Shown in pieces: positions 34,085-41,804 of a stretch of DNA of 64,000 bases. Every line of letters starts with the position of its first letter. Within the stretch, counting starts at the first letter, position 1. The notes under the pieces were generated by a model. That model was not told the DNA's origin. It ran no database searches and worked only from the letters and a program-made list of their open reading frames with translations. Both the position numbers and the translations under genes were made by a program. This DNA is from Hallerella succinigenes (lineage in GTDB: Bacteria > Fibrobacterota > Fibrobacteria > Fibrobacterales > Fibrobacteraceae), in contig NZ_PGEX01000001.1 of the NCBI RefSeq assembly GCF_002797675.1, positions 744,001 through 808,000 on the forward strand. Direction: 5' to 3'.

Positions 34085-35443
34085 TTACTTTCCAAACGGC
34101 ATAATCAAAATTCTTGAATTCCGTTTATGATTGTAATGGTCACGCTTGGTCTTTGGCAAGTCTTCGAGAGTACCGTCCCTAAAGCCCAGTTGGTAGAACC
34201 AGTCGAGAGCCTGCGTCGTGAGCAAAAAGACCATGCGATAACCACGCATACGGGCTGTCGCCACAAGGTGACGCACAATCGCCGCGCCGACACCCGACTT
34301 GCGGTAGTTTGCCGCTACGGCAATCGCCGCGACTTCTGCCGTGTTGTCTTCGAAAGGATGCAAAGCGCCGCTACCGTGAATGGCGTTGTCTATCGCGTAC
34401 ACCACGTAATCCTGCAACTTGTCGGAAATCGATTCCTGTGTTCTCGGAATCAAGTAACCCTTGGTAATGTAATCCTGCATAATACGCAGAATATCCGGAA
34501 TGTCATCGATCGTCGCCGGACGAATACTCGAATACTGATTCGCGTACACCATGGTACCGTCACCGCGGCTCGAGAAGACTTCCTGCAGAACGCTGCCCTG
34601 CGTTTCACCGCTCACCAAATGCACTCGGTTTGCTCCCGCCTTGCAAGCGCAAATCGCATTCTTCAAATAATCAACCTGGGTGTACGTGAGCTTTTCCGGA
34701 TTCAGGTCCAGAATTTCCTGAGCCTGTTCAATATCCAAAGCCGAAATCACACCGCTTGCGGTCACGTCCAAATACTTGGTATTCTTTCCGGTCGTAAGGC
34801 CGTCTGCACAAATGCCATTTTCACTGCCAATGAAAAAGAGCTTTCCCACCGTCAAATATTTGCAAAGTTCCATCGCAAGTTCGGTACTCGAAATATTATA
34901 CGCGTGACCGATCTTGTTCCAGCCGATCGGCGGAATAATGGGAATGTAGTCTTCCGAAAGAATGTGTTCAATGATATTCTTTTCGATGCGCTCAATGCGA
35001 CCAGTGCGCATGTAGTCCACACCGTCGATAATACCCATGCTGCGCGCGGCAACCCAGTTGCCCTGCATACCGTGGCAACCACCGGCCGTTAAATGGCTCA
35101 TAATGCGCTGGGCAGCACCCAAAGAAGCCTGTTCCACAAGCGGCAAAGCTTCTTCATTCGTGAGGCGTACACCGTTATGAAATTCCGAAGAAATTTCCCA
35201 AGCCTTGAGCTGACGGTCAATGCTCTTACGCGTACCGGGAACAATCAAGATTTTGACACCGATCTTGTGCAAAAGCGTAATATCTCGAATCAGCACGGGG
35301 AACAGCGGATGATCCATCAGGCTGTCTTCGATTTTCAAAATGAAGAGCTGACCCTTGAAACGGGTAATGTAACCGAAGACTTCGCGAATAAATCCGGCGA
35401 CTTCGATATTCTGCACATTCAGATGTTCAATACCATTGTTCAT
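34085..35443 (-). CDS. argA: N-acetylglutamate synthase
   Basis: A 452-residue two-domain enzyme for the first step of arginine synthesis. An amino-acid-kinase-like domain (residues about 20-290; KIGVKILIVPGTRKSIDRQL, GNWVAARSMGIIDG) normally binds arginine for feedback. A GNAT acetyltransferase domain (about 300-452; EVAAIAVAANYRKSGVGAAI, LLTTQALDWFYQLGF) holds the acetyl-CoA loop. Length and order fit ArgA. No SD-like site is strong. It is transcribed with the asparaginase gene (no gap between them). Confidence 0.93.
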   Translation of the reverse strand: MNNGIEHLNVQNIEVAGFIREVFGYITRFKGQLFILKIEDSLMDHPLFPVLIRDITLLHKIGVKILIVPGTRKSIDRQLKAWEISSEFHNGVRLTNEEALPLVEQASLGAAQRIMSHLTAGGCHGMQGNWVAARSMGIIDGVDYMRTGRIERIEKNIIEHILSEDYIPIIPPIGWNKIGHAYNISSTELAMELCKYLTVGKLFFIGSENGICADGLTTGKNTKYLDVTASGVISALDIEQAQEILDLNPEKLTYTQVDYLKNAICACKAGANRVHLVSGETQGSVLQEVFSSRGDGTMVYANQYSSIRPATIDDIPDILRIMQDYITKGYLIPRTQESISDKLQDYVVYAIDNAIHGSGALHPFEDNTAEVAAIAVAANYRKSGVGAAIVRHLVATARMRGYRMVFLLTTQALDWFYQLGFRDGTLEDLPKTKRDHYNHKRNSRILIMPFGK

Positions 35444-35474
35444 ACGACTAATATAATTTTTCCACTTTGCCTTT

Positions 35475-35505
35475 AAAACAAGAACCCGCCATTAGGCGGG
35501 TTTTT
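35475..35505 (-). terminator. rho-independent terminator
   Basis: Stem AACCCGCC with GGCGGGTT and a four-base loop, then TCTTGTTTT on the minus strand; 22 bases after the stop of the unknown gene at 35525. On the plus strand it is followed by TTTTTG, so it may act in both directions. Confidence 0.85.
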
Positions 35506-35524
35506 GTAAAGCTTTTATCGAAGA

Positions 35525-36202
35525 TTAAGCCTGCGGGGCTTCTTCCGAAGCGGCTTCTGCTGCCTGCTGGGCGGCGAGAGCCTTCTTGAATTCTTCGACG
35601 GTTGCGATGTATTCGTCGATCTTGTCGTCTCGGGAATCCAAGTGATCCAAAATGATCTTCGTGTGTTCTTCGTTAAAGACCGTCTTGAGCTGGCGATTCG
35701 CGTGACCCTTGTAACCCCATTCCTTGATACGCTCATCCGTCAGAATGTAGCTGTCCTGAAGAGACACAAAGTGCATCGGGCCCTGGACCGCGATGTTCTT
35801 TTCGAGAGTCATGCATTCCGGTTCTTCTGCACCCGGGGTAGCCATGTAGTTCTGAATATGACGGGAACGGACATCCTTCGTATTCATGATCTTCATGTAG
35901 CCCATGATCAGGTACTTGTCTTTATAATCTGCATCGCCGCCTTCATAGCGGGTGCCGAAGAGGATGTAGCGGCTCTTGTTCGTCTGAACGATCTTGTTGA
36001 TCTGCTTGACGTTGCAGCAAGACATGAAGCCGTAGGTAGAAGTTTCGTAGTTCGGTTCCGAAAAAGAACCCTTTTCGTTTTCATTCAACTGGTCACGGAC
36101 CGGGACAACGGACAAGCGGCTGGTTTCCACATAGAGCAAACTACCCGTGTTCTTACCACGGAAGCCTTGCCAGCCGGTTAAATTAATTTGAATTTGCGGC
36201 AT
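35525..36202 (-). CDS. unknown soluble protein
   Basis: A 225-residue protein, well supported as a gene by AAAGGA eight bases before the ATG, by its own terminators on both sides, and by ordinary codon use. No signal peptide or membrane segment. The body is mixed alpha/beta with a Cys pair (FMSCCNVKQ). The C-terminus from about 195 is a helical stretch rich in Ala and Glu (ALAAQQAAEAASEEAPQA). I do not recognise a family. Residues 80-115 (SRYILFGTRYEGG, KYLIMGYMKIM) look like strands of a compact fold, perhaps nucleic-acid or nucleotide related, but that is a guess. Confidence 0.8.
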   Translation of the reverse strand: MPQIQINLTGWQGFRGKNTGSLLYVETSRLSVVPVRDQLNENEKGSFSEPNYETSTYGFMSCCNVKQINKIVQTNKSRYILFGTRYEGGDADYKDKYLIMGYMKIMNTKDVRSRHIQNYMATPGAEEPECMTLEKNIAVQGPMHFVSLQDSYILTDERIKEWGYKGHANRQLKTVFNEEHTKIILDHLDSRDDKIDEYIATVEEFKKALAAQQAAEAASEEAPQA

Positions 36203-36227
36203 AAATTCGTCCTTTCCTCAGAGTAAA

Positions 36228-36260
36228 AGAATTAAAAGCGGACCAAGGGTGGTTCGTTTT
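36228..36260 (-). terminator. probable terminator
   Basis: Stem CGAACCA with TGGTCCG and a 4-base loop, followed on the minus strand by CTTTTAATTCTTTT; 30 bases after the murI stop. Confidence 0.65.
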
Positions 36261-36286
36261 TCAACAGCAAGATATAAAATTATAGG

Positions 36287-37096
36287 TTAAAAAGACAAAT
36301 TTTTTGAAAAAACATCTTTTTCGCCGAAAAATATCGCTCCTCGGCTAAAAAATTCAGGCGTATCGGTCGTCAAAAACTCCACTTTTCCCTGTCGAGTGAG
36401 CCTTTTTTCGATTTCCGGATGCCTTTTGAGGTAATCTTTGGTTTTTTGAGCAACAATTTCTCCCTGGGACACCACCCGAACCCCTTGCGGAACGACCGAC
36501 TGAATGACCGGCAAGAGCAACGGATAATGGGTACAGGCGAGCAAAATAGCGTCGATTTCAGGATCTTTTAAAAGCAGACGTTCAATGTCCCGCTTGACAA
36601 AAAAACGGGTTCCCTCGCTCTCGATTTCTCCGTTTTCGACGAGAGTCGCCCACAAAGGGCACGCCTGCTGGGTCACCTTCAACTGAGGAAAAAAGTGCCC
36701 GATTTCGAGCGGATAGCTCCCTGAAATGACCGTTCCCGCCGTTCCGAGGACGCCCAAATGGCCCGTTTTAGAAAAAGAACCTGCCTCTTCGGCGGTAGGA
36801 CGAATGATGCCGAGGACGCGGTTGCTCGGGGCGATTTTGGGCAGGTCGTGCTGCTGGATGGTTCTGAGCGCCCGTGCCGAAGCCGTGTTGCAGGCGAGGA
36901 TCACGAGCGGACATCCGCGGTTAAAAAGAGCCTTGACCGCTTCGAGCGTGTAACGATAAATGGTTTCAAAGGTGCGGGAACCGTATGGGGCGCGAGCGTT
37001 ATCGCCCAGGTACGTAAAGTCGTATTCCGGAAGCGCCTTGCGCAGTTCGTGAAGAATCGTGAGACCGCCAAATCCCGAATCGAAGACTCCGATCAT
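36287..37096 (-). CDS. murI: glutamate racemase
   Basis: A 269-residue enzyme that makes D-glutamate for peptidoglycan. The two catalytic Cys are seen in ILACNTASARAL and LLACTHYPLLLP; the N-terminal IGVFDSGFGGLTIL is the Asp/Ser start of the active site, followed by YLGDNARAPYG. Normal length. It starts two bases after the lipoprotein gene upstream and so is the final gene of an operon otherwise made of lipoproteins and a barrel protein. Confidence 0.95.
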   Translation of the reverse strand: MIGVFDSGFGGLTILHELRKALPEYDFTYLGDNARAPYGSRTFETIYRYTLEAVKALFNRGCPLVILACNTASARALRTIQQHDLPKIAPSNRVLGIIRPTAEEAGSFSKTGHLGVLGTAGTVISGSYPLEIGHFFPQLKVTQQACPLWATLVENGEIESEGTRFFVKRDIERLLLKDPEIDAILLACTHYPLLLPVIQSVVPQGVRVVSQGEIVAQKTKDYLKRHPEIEKRLTRQGKVEFLTTDTPEFFSRGAIFFGEKDVFSKNLSF

Positions 37097-37098
37097 GT

Positions 37099-37563
37099 TT
37101 ACCTCCGCATGCGGGACTGCACCTTGCGAATAGAATCCTTGGCGAATTCTCCCGGCAAGAGCTCTCCCGGCGAAGTGCGAAGGTCATCTTGATTGCGAAA
37201 ACGCGCCTTGGACGGAGCGTTCATCTTCGCGACTTCCTTTTGAAGTTCGCTCAGGTACTTTTCCCAGTCCTGAATGGACTCGTCGAGTTCCCCGCGCGTT
37301 TGCAACATGATATCGCGGAGCTGTTCAAGTTCACGCATCTGGTCGCGCTTCATAATCCAAAGCTCTTCTTCTTCGGGCATGCGCTCGATGTTAAAGAGCA
37401 AATTCAGATACTTGTTTTCGGCGGCGATGTAAGCGGAGTAAGCTTCCTTGTACATGTAGGCACGGTCTTCGGCCATCGTCTGCTGCGCGGACTTGGTGCC
37501 CGAGCAAGCGGAAAGCAGGGCGAACGTGCCTACAAAAAAGAATGGTACAAGGGACGTTCTCAT
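37099..37563 (-). CDS. lipoprotein with helical body
   Basis: A 154-residue protein: signal peptide and lipobox LSAC (Cys20), then a long, mostly helical body (RDQMRELEQLRDIMLQTRGE, DWEKYLSELQKEVAKMN) that may form a coiled coil, and a basic tail. The ATG overlaps the stop of the next gene upstream (ATGA), so the two are translationally coupled. Function is unknown; position among envelope genes and murI suggests a cell-envelope role. Confidence 0.8.
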   Translation of the reverse strand: MRTSLVPFFFVGTFALLSACSGTKSAQQTMAEDRAYMYKEAYSAYIAAENKYLNLLFNIERMPEEEELWIMKRDQMRELEQLRDIMLQTRGELDESIQDWEKYLSELQKEVAKMNAPSKARFRNQDDLRTSPGELLPGEFAKDSIRKVQSRMRR

Positions 37564-38468
37564 TTTTCCACCGGAGTCGTTGCACCGTACGTATAAAGGC
37601 GTTCAAGGCCTGTGCTGCTGCGGAACGTCGCCGTGTCACCGGTCTTTGCGTTCACCATCGTATGCACGCCATGCTTGATTTCCTGTTCCTGGCAAGGAAT
37701 GCCGTTTGTCGGATCGATCGCAACACGGTAAGCCGTTTCATATTCCGCCGAAAGCCCCTTGTTGTAAGCCTGGAACTTTTCGGTGCCTATCTTGCTATTC
37801 ACGTGCTGTTCCCAGATGTAGTACGGGAAATTTTCCTTTTCCTTGATGTACACCGTGTAGTTCAAGCATTCGCGCTTGTCTAAAGTCTGGAAGCCGCTCG
37901 TGACCACGGAGTCAATCTGGATTAAGCCGAACTTGAGACGTCCGCGTTCTTCGAGAATCTTTGTGATGTTTCCCTTGGTGGGAACCGGGCCTTTGAGCAG
38001 ATGCGTCATTTCGTAGCGGTGGCGTTCCTGACGTTCCAAGTGCTTGATGTAGTCCGGGTTCAAAAGCTGGTTGCGCCAACGCTGCGGCATCGGAATGCGG
38101 TAGAGCAGGGAGTCGAATTCGTCAAAGCCTTGGATGCTCACCGTGCGAAGGTCCACGCCTTTCGTTTCGACTACCGGAAGCCTCCACTGGAGTTCCGCCG
38201 GGTGCGAATTTTTGAGGTAGCCGCGGGAATTGTCAATTTCGAAGCTGCGACGGATGACCGTGGTGTCGCCATTCTGCGAATAGTCCAGGTGAACGTAGTC
38301 GGCGGTAATCGTTCCAACGCGTTCTACGCCTGTTAAGTCAAACGTAGAATAAATACTTTCGACATAAAGTTCTACAGGAACCGTTTCCGAGAGCTTGTAA
38401 TTCACTTCAACTTCCGAGGAACAAGCCATCAAGGAAAGAGCCGCTAAAGCGAGGATGCTGTACTTCAT
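37560..38468 (-). CDS. lipoprotein, unknown
   Basis: A 302-residue protein with lipobox LMAC (Cys16). The mature part seems globular with many strands (ELYVESIYSTFDLTGV, TITADYVHLDYSQNGD) and a later region with aromatic residues. No family recognised. Its start overlaps the stop of the preceding lipoprotein gene, and its stop overlaps the start of the following one, so three lipoproteins are made in a coupled manner, probably as parts of one complex. Confidence 0.8.
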   Translation of the reverse strand: MKYSILALAALSLMACSSEVEVNYKLSETVPVELYVESIYSTFDLTGVERVGTITADYVHLDYSQNGDTTVIRRSFEIDNSRGYLKNSHPAELQWRLPVVETKGVDLRTVSIQGFDEFDSLLYRIPMPQRWRNQLLNPDYIKHLERQERHRYEMTHLLKGPVPTKGNITKILEERGRLKFGLIQIDSVVTSGFQTLDKRECLNYTVYIKEKENFPYYIWEQHVNSKIGTEKFQAYNKGLSAEYETAYRVAIDPTNGIPCQEQEIKHGVHTMVNAKTGDTATFRSSTGLERLYTYGATTPVEK

Positions 38469-38917
38469 TCTTCTCCGTCAATTTTTTCGCTGTTGAGCAC
38501 GACGCGAATCTGCTTTTCGAGGAGGAGCGCATCCGAATCGGCATTGATAAATCGAACCTTAAAGTTTCCTTCTTTCGCTCTAAAGATTTCTGCCGCATTG
38601 GCAATGCCTCCCTTACGAGCCGAAGAAACGAGAATCGTATAGGAACCTTCCTTTGCATTCACTTTGCTCGTTTTGGAAGAAATCTGCTTGCCGTCCGCAC
38701 TCAAGACTTCCCACTTGATTTTCGAAAAGTCAAAGTTCTTGCCGTAGCGGAACTGCATCACGAACGGATCGGAACTGTGGAAGACACTGCCCGTGTCCAC
38801 GACGACAGCACGGTTCGAAATAAAATCCTTACCCGTCACAATCGACATCGGTTCCGAAGAACAGGCCGCAAGAATCAAACCTGCAGCGAAAGCCAGTAAA
38901 AGTTGAAGTTTTTTCAT
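38465..38917 (-). CDS. lipoprotein, unknown
   Basis: A 150-residue protein with lipobox LAAC (Cys19). The mature part has alternating strands (DPFVMQFRYGKNFDFSKIKW) ending KQIRVVLNSEKIDGEE, suggesting an Ig-like or small beta domain. First lipoprotein of the coupled set; 15 bases after the barrel-protein gene. Confidence 0.8.
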   Translation of the reverse strand: MKKLQLLLAFAAGLILAACSSEPMSIVTGKDFISNRAVVVDTGSVFHSSDPFVMQFRYGKNFDFSKIKWEVLSADGKQISSKTSKVNAKEGSYTILVSSARKGGIANAAEIFRAKEGNFKVRFINADSDALLLEKQIRVVLNSEKIDGEE

Positions 38918-38932
38918 TGTTTCCCCTATGAT

Positions 38933-39490
38933 TTAAAACCAGAAGCGCAAGCCGAAGCGCACATAAAAGTCCGGCAGTTGCCAATCGGATTTATGGTCGT
39001 CATCATACCACATGTAGTGATATTCTCCGACCGGATTGAGTTCGATGTAAAATTCCAGAGGGACCGGCTTCGGGAATTCCCAGCCCCAGCCGCCCACGAT
39101 ACCCGCGCGGAACGCCAAACCGGATTCCGAATCATACTCATTGCCGAGTTCATCAAAAAGATCCGATTGCCACCAGCCCATACCAGCTGCAGGACCAAAA
39201 TAAAGGCTCATACGGCCGTACTGCTGCGGTAGCGGAATCACATCGTAAAGATGCCAGTAATAGCCCAGGTAAACACCCAAGGAATTATCGTGCTTGCTAA
39301 ATTCAAAACTCGTGTAAAGATCGAGCGTGTTCATTGCACCATGGCGAAATTCCAAATCCAAGCCGGCATGTTCACCGCTGTTCCCGCCCTGAAGCCATCC
39401 GCCGACAGCCATATTCTTATCTTCCGAACCGACTGCGGCAAAGGTAATGCCTGTGGCGAGCATAATTCCTAGAATCCACTTTTGAAGCAT
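38933..39490 (-). CDS. small outer-membrane beta-barrel protein
   Basis: A 185-residue protein with a signal peptide (cleavage near TFA-AVG), then Trp/Tyr-rich alternating strands (LGVYLGYYWHLYDVIPL, GRMSLYFGPAAGMGWW) and a C-terminal VRFGLRFWF. Such Phe-ended short barrels resemble PagL/OmpX-size proteins; no active-site motif is evident. It heads the operon barrel-lipoprotein-lipoprotein-lipoprotein-murI. Confidence 0.8.
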   Translation of the reverse strand: MLQKWILGIMLATGITFAAVGSEDKNMAVGGWLQGGNSGEHAGLDLEFRHGAMNTLDLYTSFEFSKHDNSLGVYLGYYWHLYDVIPLPQQYGRMSLYFGPAAGMGWWQSDLFDELGNEYDSESGLAFRAGIVGGWGWEFPKPVPLEFYIELNPVGEYHYMWYDDDHKSDWQLPDFYVRFGLRFWF

Positions 39491-39524
39491 ACACGTTACC
39501 TCGTTACACGGGAAAATTACAAAA

Positions 39525-40715
39525 TTACACGCGCTTTAATTCGAGGAACATTTCAAAATGCGGGGTCTGCGGGTAAAAGGCAAAGCCTTCTGCGTTCAAA
39601 ATTTTGTAACCAAAATTTTCAGAAAGCAGTCTAAAGTCCCGAGCAAGAGTTGACGGGTCGCAAGAAATGTAAATCCATTTTTTCGGATTCGCCTTGGCGA
39701 TCGCTTCGAGGGCGCTGCTCGGAAGCCCTGTGCGCGGCGGATCTACAATCAGAACGTCTGCGCCCGAAGCATCATTTTGAGCGAGCCAGTCTTCGGCAGG
39801 GGAAGAAACATTGTGCGCTTCGGGTACATTTTTGTTCGCATGGAAAAGCGCCTTACCTTCACGTTCCACGGTGACGATCTTTTTGAAATTCTTTTTTAAG
39901 ACCGTGGCAAAAAATCCGACGCCGCTGAAAAGGTCAATCAGATATTCCCCAGTTCCCGCCGCCTTTTTGACCGTTTCCACAAGTTCCGGGAGAACTTCTA
40001 AATTCGACTGGAAGAAGCAAGCGGAATCCATCGAAATTTTGGCGTCGCCGATTTGCACGGAATTCATGGCGCACTTTTCAAATTCCGCAGGCGACATGCC
40101 TTTGTAGTAGTAAGAGATTTTTCCGCTGCCGTTATCGAAAACGGAAAGTTCCGGCACATTCGGGAATGTGTTTGCGGCAAGAGCCTTGTTGAGCGCAGGC
40201 GTTAGAACTTTGCACTGCGCAACAGGAATCACATTGTGGCTTTGCGTTTCACGGAATCCCCAGCCTTTGCCGATGCGGACAAGGCGTGCCCGGTTGCGGT
40301 AGCCGTAAGGCTTTCCAGAATGGATTTTCCAACTTGCAGGGAGTTCCGTTTTGGCAAAACGGCGGAACAGTTCTTCGATCGATTTGCGGTACGCTTCCAG
40401 CTGAAATTCAAAAGTCGCATGCTCCATGGAGCAGCCACCGCACTTGCCGTAAAATGGGCACTGCGGTTCTGTGCGAAATTCCGAAGGCTCTAAAATCCTT
40501 TTGGCAAAGCCTTTGGCAAAATCCTTTTTGTTCTGCGAAAGAACGACTTCGGCAAGTTCGCCCGTTAATGCGCCCGAAACAAAGCAGACTCGGCCATCTT
40601 GCAAATGGGTCAAAGCGTCACCGCCTTGCGCCATGCGTTCCATGCGAAGCGTTACCGTTTCTGCAGGTGCGGACTCTTTAGAAAAGTTCCGTTTATGCGA
40701 ACGGCGAAAATTCAT
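39525..40715 (-). CDS. RlmD/TrmA-type rRNA m5U methyltransferase
   Basis: A 396-residue SAM enzyme that methylates uracil C5 in RNA, most likely 23S rRNA. It has an N-terminal TRAM domain (about residues 20-72), iron-sulphur cysteines C86, C92, C95 and C167, the SAM motif LIDLFSGVGFFATVL, DPPRTGLP and the catalytic Cys in YISCDPSTLARD. The four-Cys cluster argues for the RlmD/RlmC group rather than TrmA. The ATG overlaps the stop of the ABC ATPase gene. The last residues (ELKRV) are normal. Confidence 0.9.
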   Translation of the reverse strand: MNFRRSHKRNFSKESAPAETVTLRMERMAQGGDALTHLQDGRVCFVSGALTGELAEVVLSQNKKDFAKGFAKRILEPSEFRTEPQCPFYGKCGGCSMEHATFEFQLEAYRKSIEELFRRFAKTELPASWKIHSGKPYGYRNRARLVRIGKGWGFRETQSHNVIPVAQCKVLTPALNKALAANTFPNVPELSVFDNGSGKISYYYKGMSPAEFEKCAMNSVQIGDAKISMDSACFFQSNLEVLPELVETVKKAAGTGEYLIDLFSGVGFFATVLKKNFKKIVTVEREGKALFHANKNVPEAHNVSSPAEDWLAQNDASGADVLIVDPPRTGLPSSALEAIAKANPKKWIYISCDPSTLARDFRLLSENFGYKILNAEGFAFYPQTPHFEMFLELKRV

Positions 40716-41578
40716 GAAGCAGACTCCGTCGGAGTTTCCACGTCGGCAAGGAAGAGGCTCGGATCACCGGTAAAAACCTGCGGAGGGCGTTCAAAATCCA
40801 ACGTCGGAACGCTTGCAATCAAGGCCTTGGTGTAAGCGTGCTGTGGATTTTTTAAGACTTCCGAGGCAACTCCTTTTTCGACTTCACGACCCTTGTACAT
40901 CACAATGACGTTATCTGCAAAAGAACGTACTGTCAAAAGATCGTGCGAAATAAAGATGATCGAAATGCCGAGTTCCTGGCGAAGCTTTTCAAGCAATTTT
41001 AAGACTTGAGCCTGAACGGAGACGTCGAGAGCGCTTGTGACTTCGTCCGCAATGATTACCTTGGGATCGACCATCAAAGCGCGGGCAATTCCGATGCGCT
41101 GACGCTGGCCTCCCGAGAATTCATGCGGATAGCGTGACAGCGAATCGTTTGGAAGCCCGACGAGATCGAGTTCCTTTTTCGCCTTTTCCAAGGCTTCGCT
41201 TTTGGAAGTTCCACGGGCGATCAACGGATACGTTAAAATCTGCGCAATCGTCTGGCGAGGATTCAAACTGGAATACGGATCTTGAAAGACCATCTGCACG
41301 GACTTGCGCACCTGTGCAATGGCTTTTGCCGAATTCACGTCGACTTCTTTTCCGAAGACGGAATAGGTTCCGGAATGCCACGGCAAAAGGCCCACCAGAG
41401 CCTGCGCTAGCGTACTTTTTCCGCAGCCCGATTCCCCGATTACCGCCAAAATTTCTCCTTCTGCCAAAGAGAAGGAAACATTCTGGACTGCTTTCAAATA
41501 ATCGGAAACACGGGAAAATACCCCACTGCGCATGGGATAGTAAACGGAAATTTTCTCAACACGCAGAGCTTCTTTCAT
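40712..41578 (-). CDS. ABC transporter ATPase, OppF/DppF-like
   Basis: A 288-residue ATPase. Walker A GESGCGKST, Q-loop VFQDPYSSLNP, signature SGGQRQRIGIARAL, Walker B VIIADEVTSALD and the His switch FISHDLLTV are all intact. FQDPYSSLNPRQ and the late position of the ABC domain are characteristic of the dipeptide/oligopeptide subgroup. No permease or binding-protein gene is next to it, so it is an orphan ATPase or energises a system encoded elsewhere. It sits one base after xseB on the same strand. Confidence 0.9.
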   Translation of the reverse strand: MKEALRVEKISVYYPMRSGVFSRVSDYLKAVQNVSFSLAEGEILAVIGESGCGKSTLAQALVGLLPWHSGTYSVFGKEVDVNSAKAIAQVRKSVQMVFQDPYSSLNPRQTIAQILTYPLIARGTSKSEALEKAKKELDLVGLPNDSLSRYPHEFSGGQRQRIGIARALMVDPKVIIADEVTSALDVSVQAQVLKLLEKLRQELGISIIFISHDLLTVRSFADNVIVMYKGREVEKGVASEVLKNPQHAYTKALIASVPTLDFERPPQVFTGDPSLFLADVETPTESAS

Positions 41579-41579
41579 T

Positions 41580-41804
41580 TTAAGATTCGGAATCCTTTTC
41601 CGCTTCTTCGTTCAAATCGGAAAGAGCCTTCTGCACATTCTTTTCGGTATCCGAAAGGATTGCCTTGCATTCGCGCAAAAGCTTGGTCGCTTCTTCTACC
41701 TGACTTGCGAGTTCGTCAACGCTCACATCGCTCTGGTCGATTTTGGAAAGGATTTCTTCCAAGCGATTCATCGCGTTCTGATAGCGGTTATTTTGTTCGC
41801 TCAT
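41580..41804 (-). CDS. xseB: exodeoxyribonuclease VII small subunit
   Basis: A 74-residue helical protein with the XseB pattern AMNRLEEILSKIDQSDVSVD and LLRECKAILSDTEKNVQKAL. Exonuclease VII degrades single-stranded DNA ends; XseA is not in the window. The ATG overlaps the stop of the murC-like gene. Confidence 0.9.
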   Translation of the reverse strand: MSEQNNRYQNAMNRLEEILSKIDQSDVSVDELASQVEEATKLLRECKAILSDTEKNVQKALSDLNEEAEKDSES

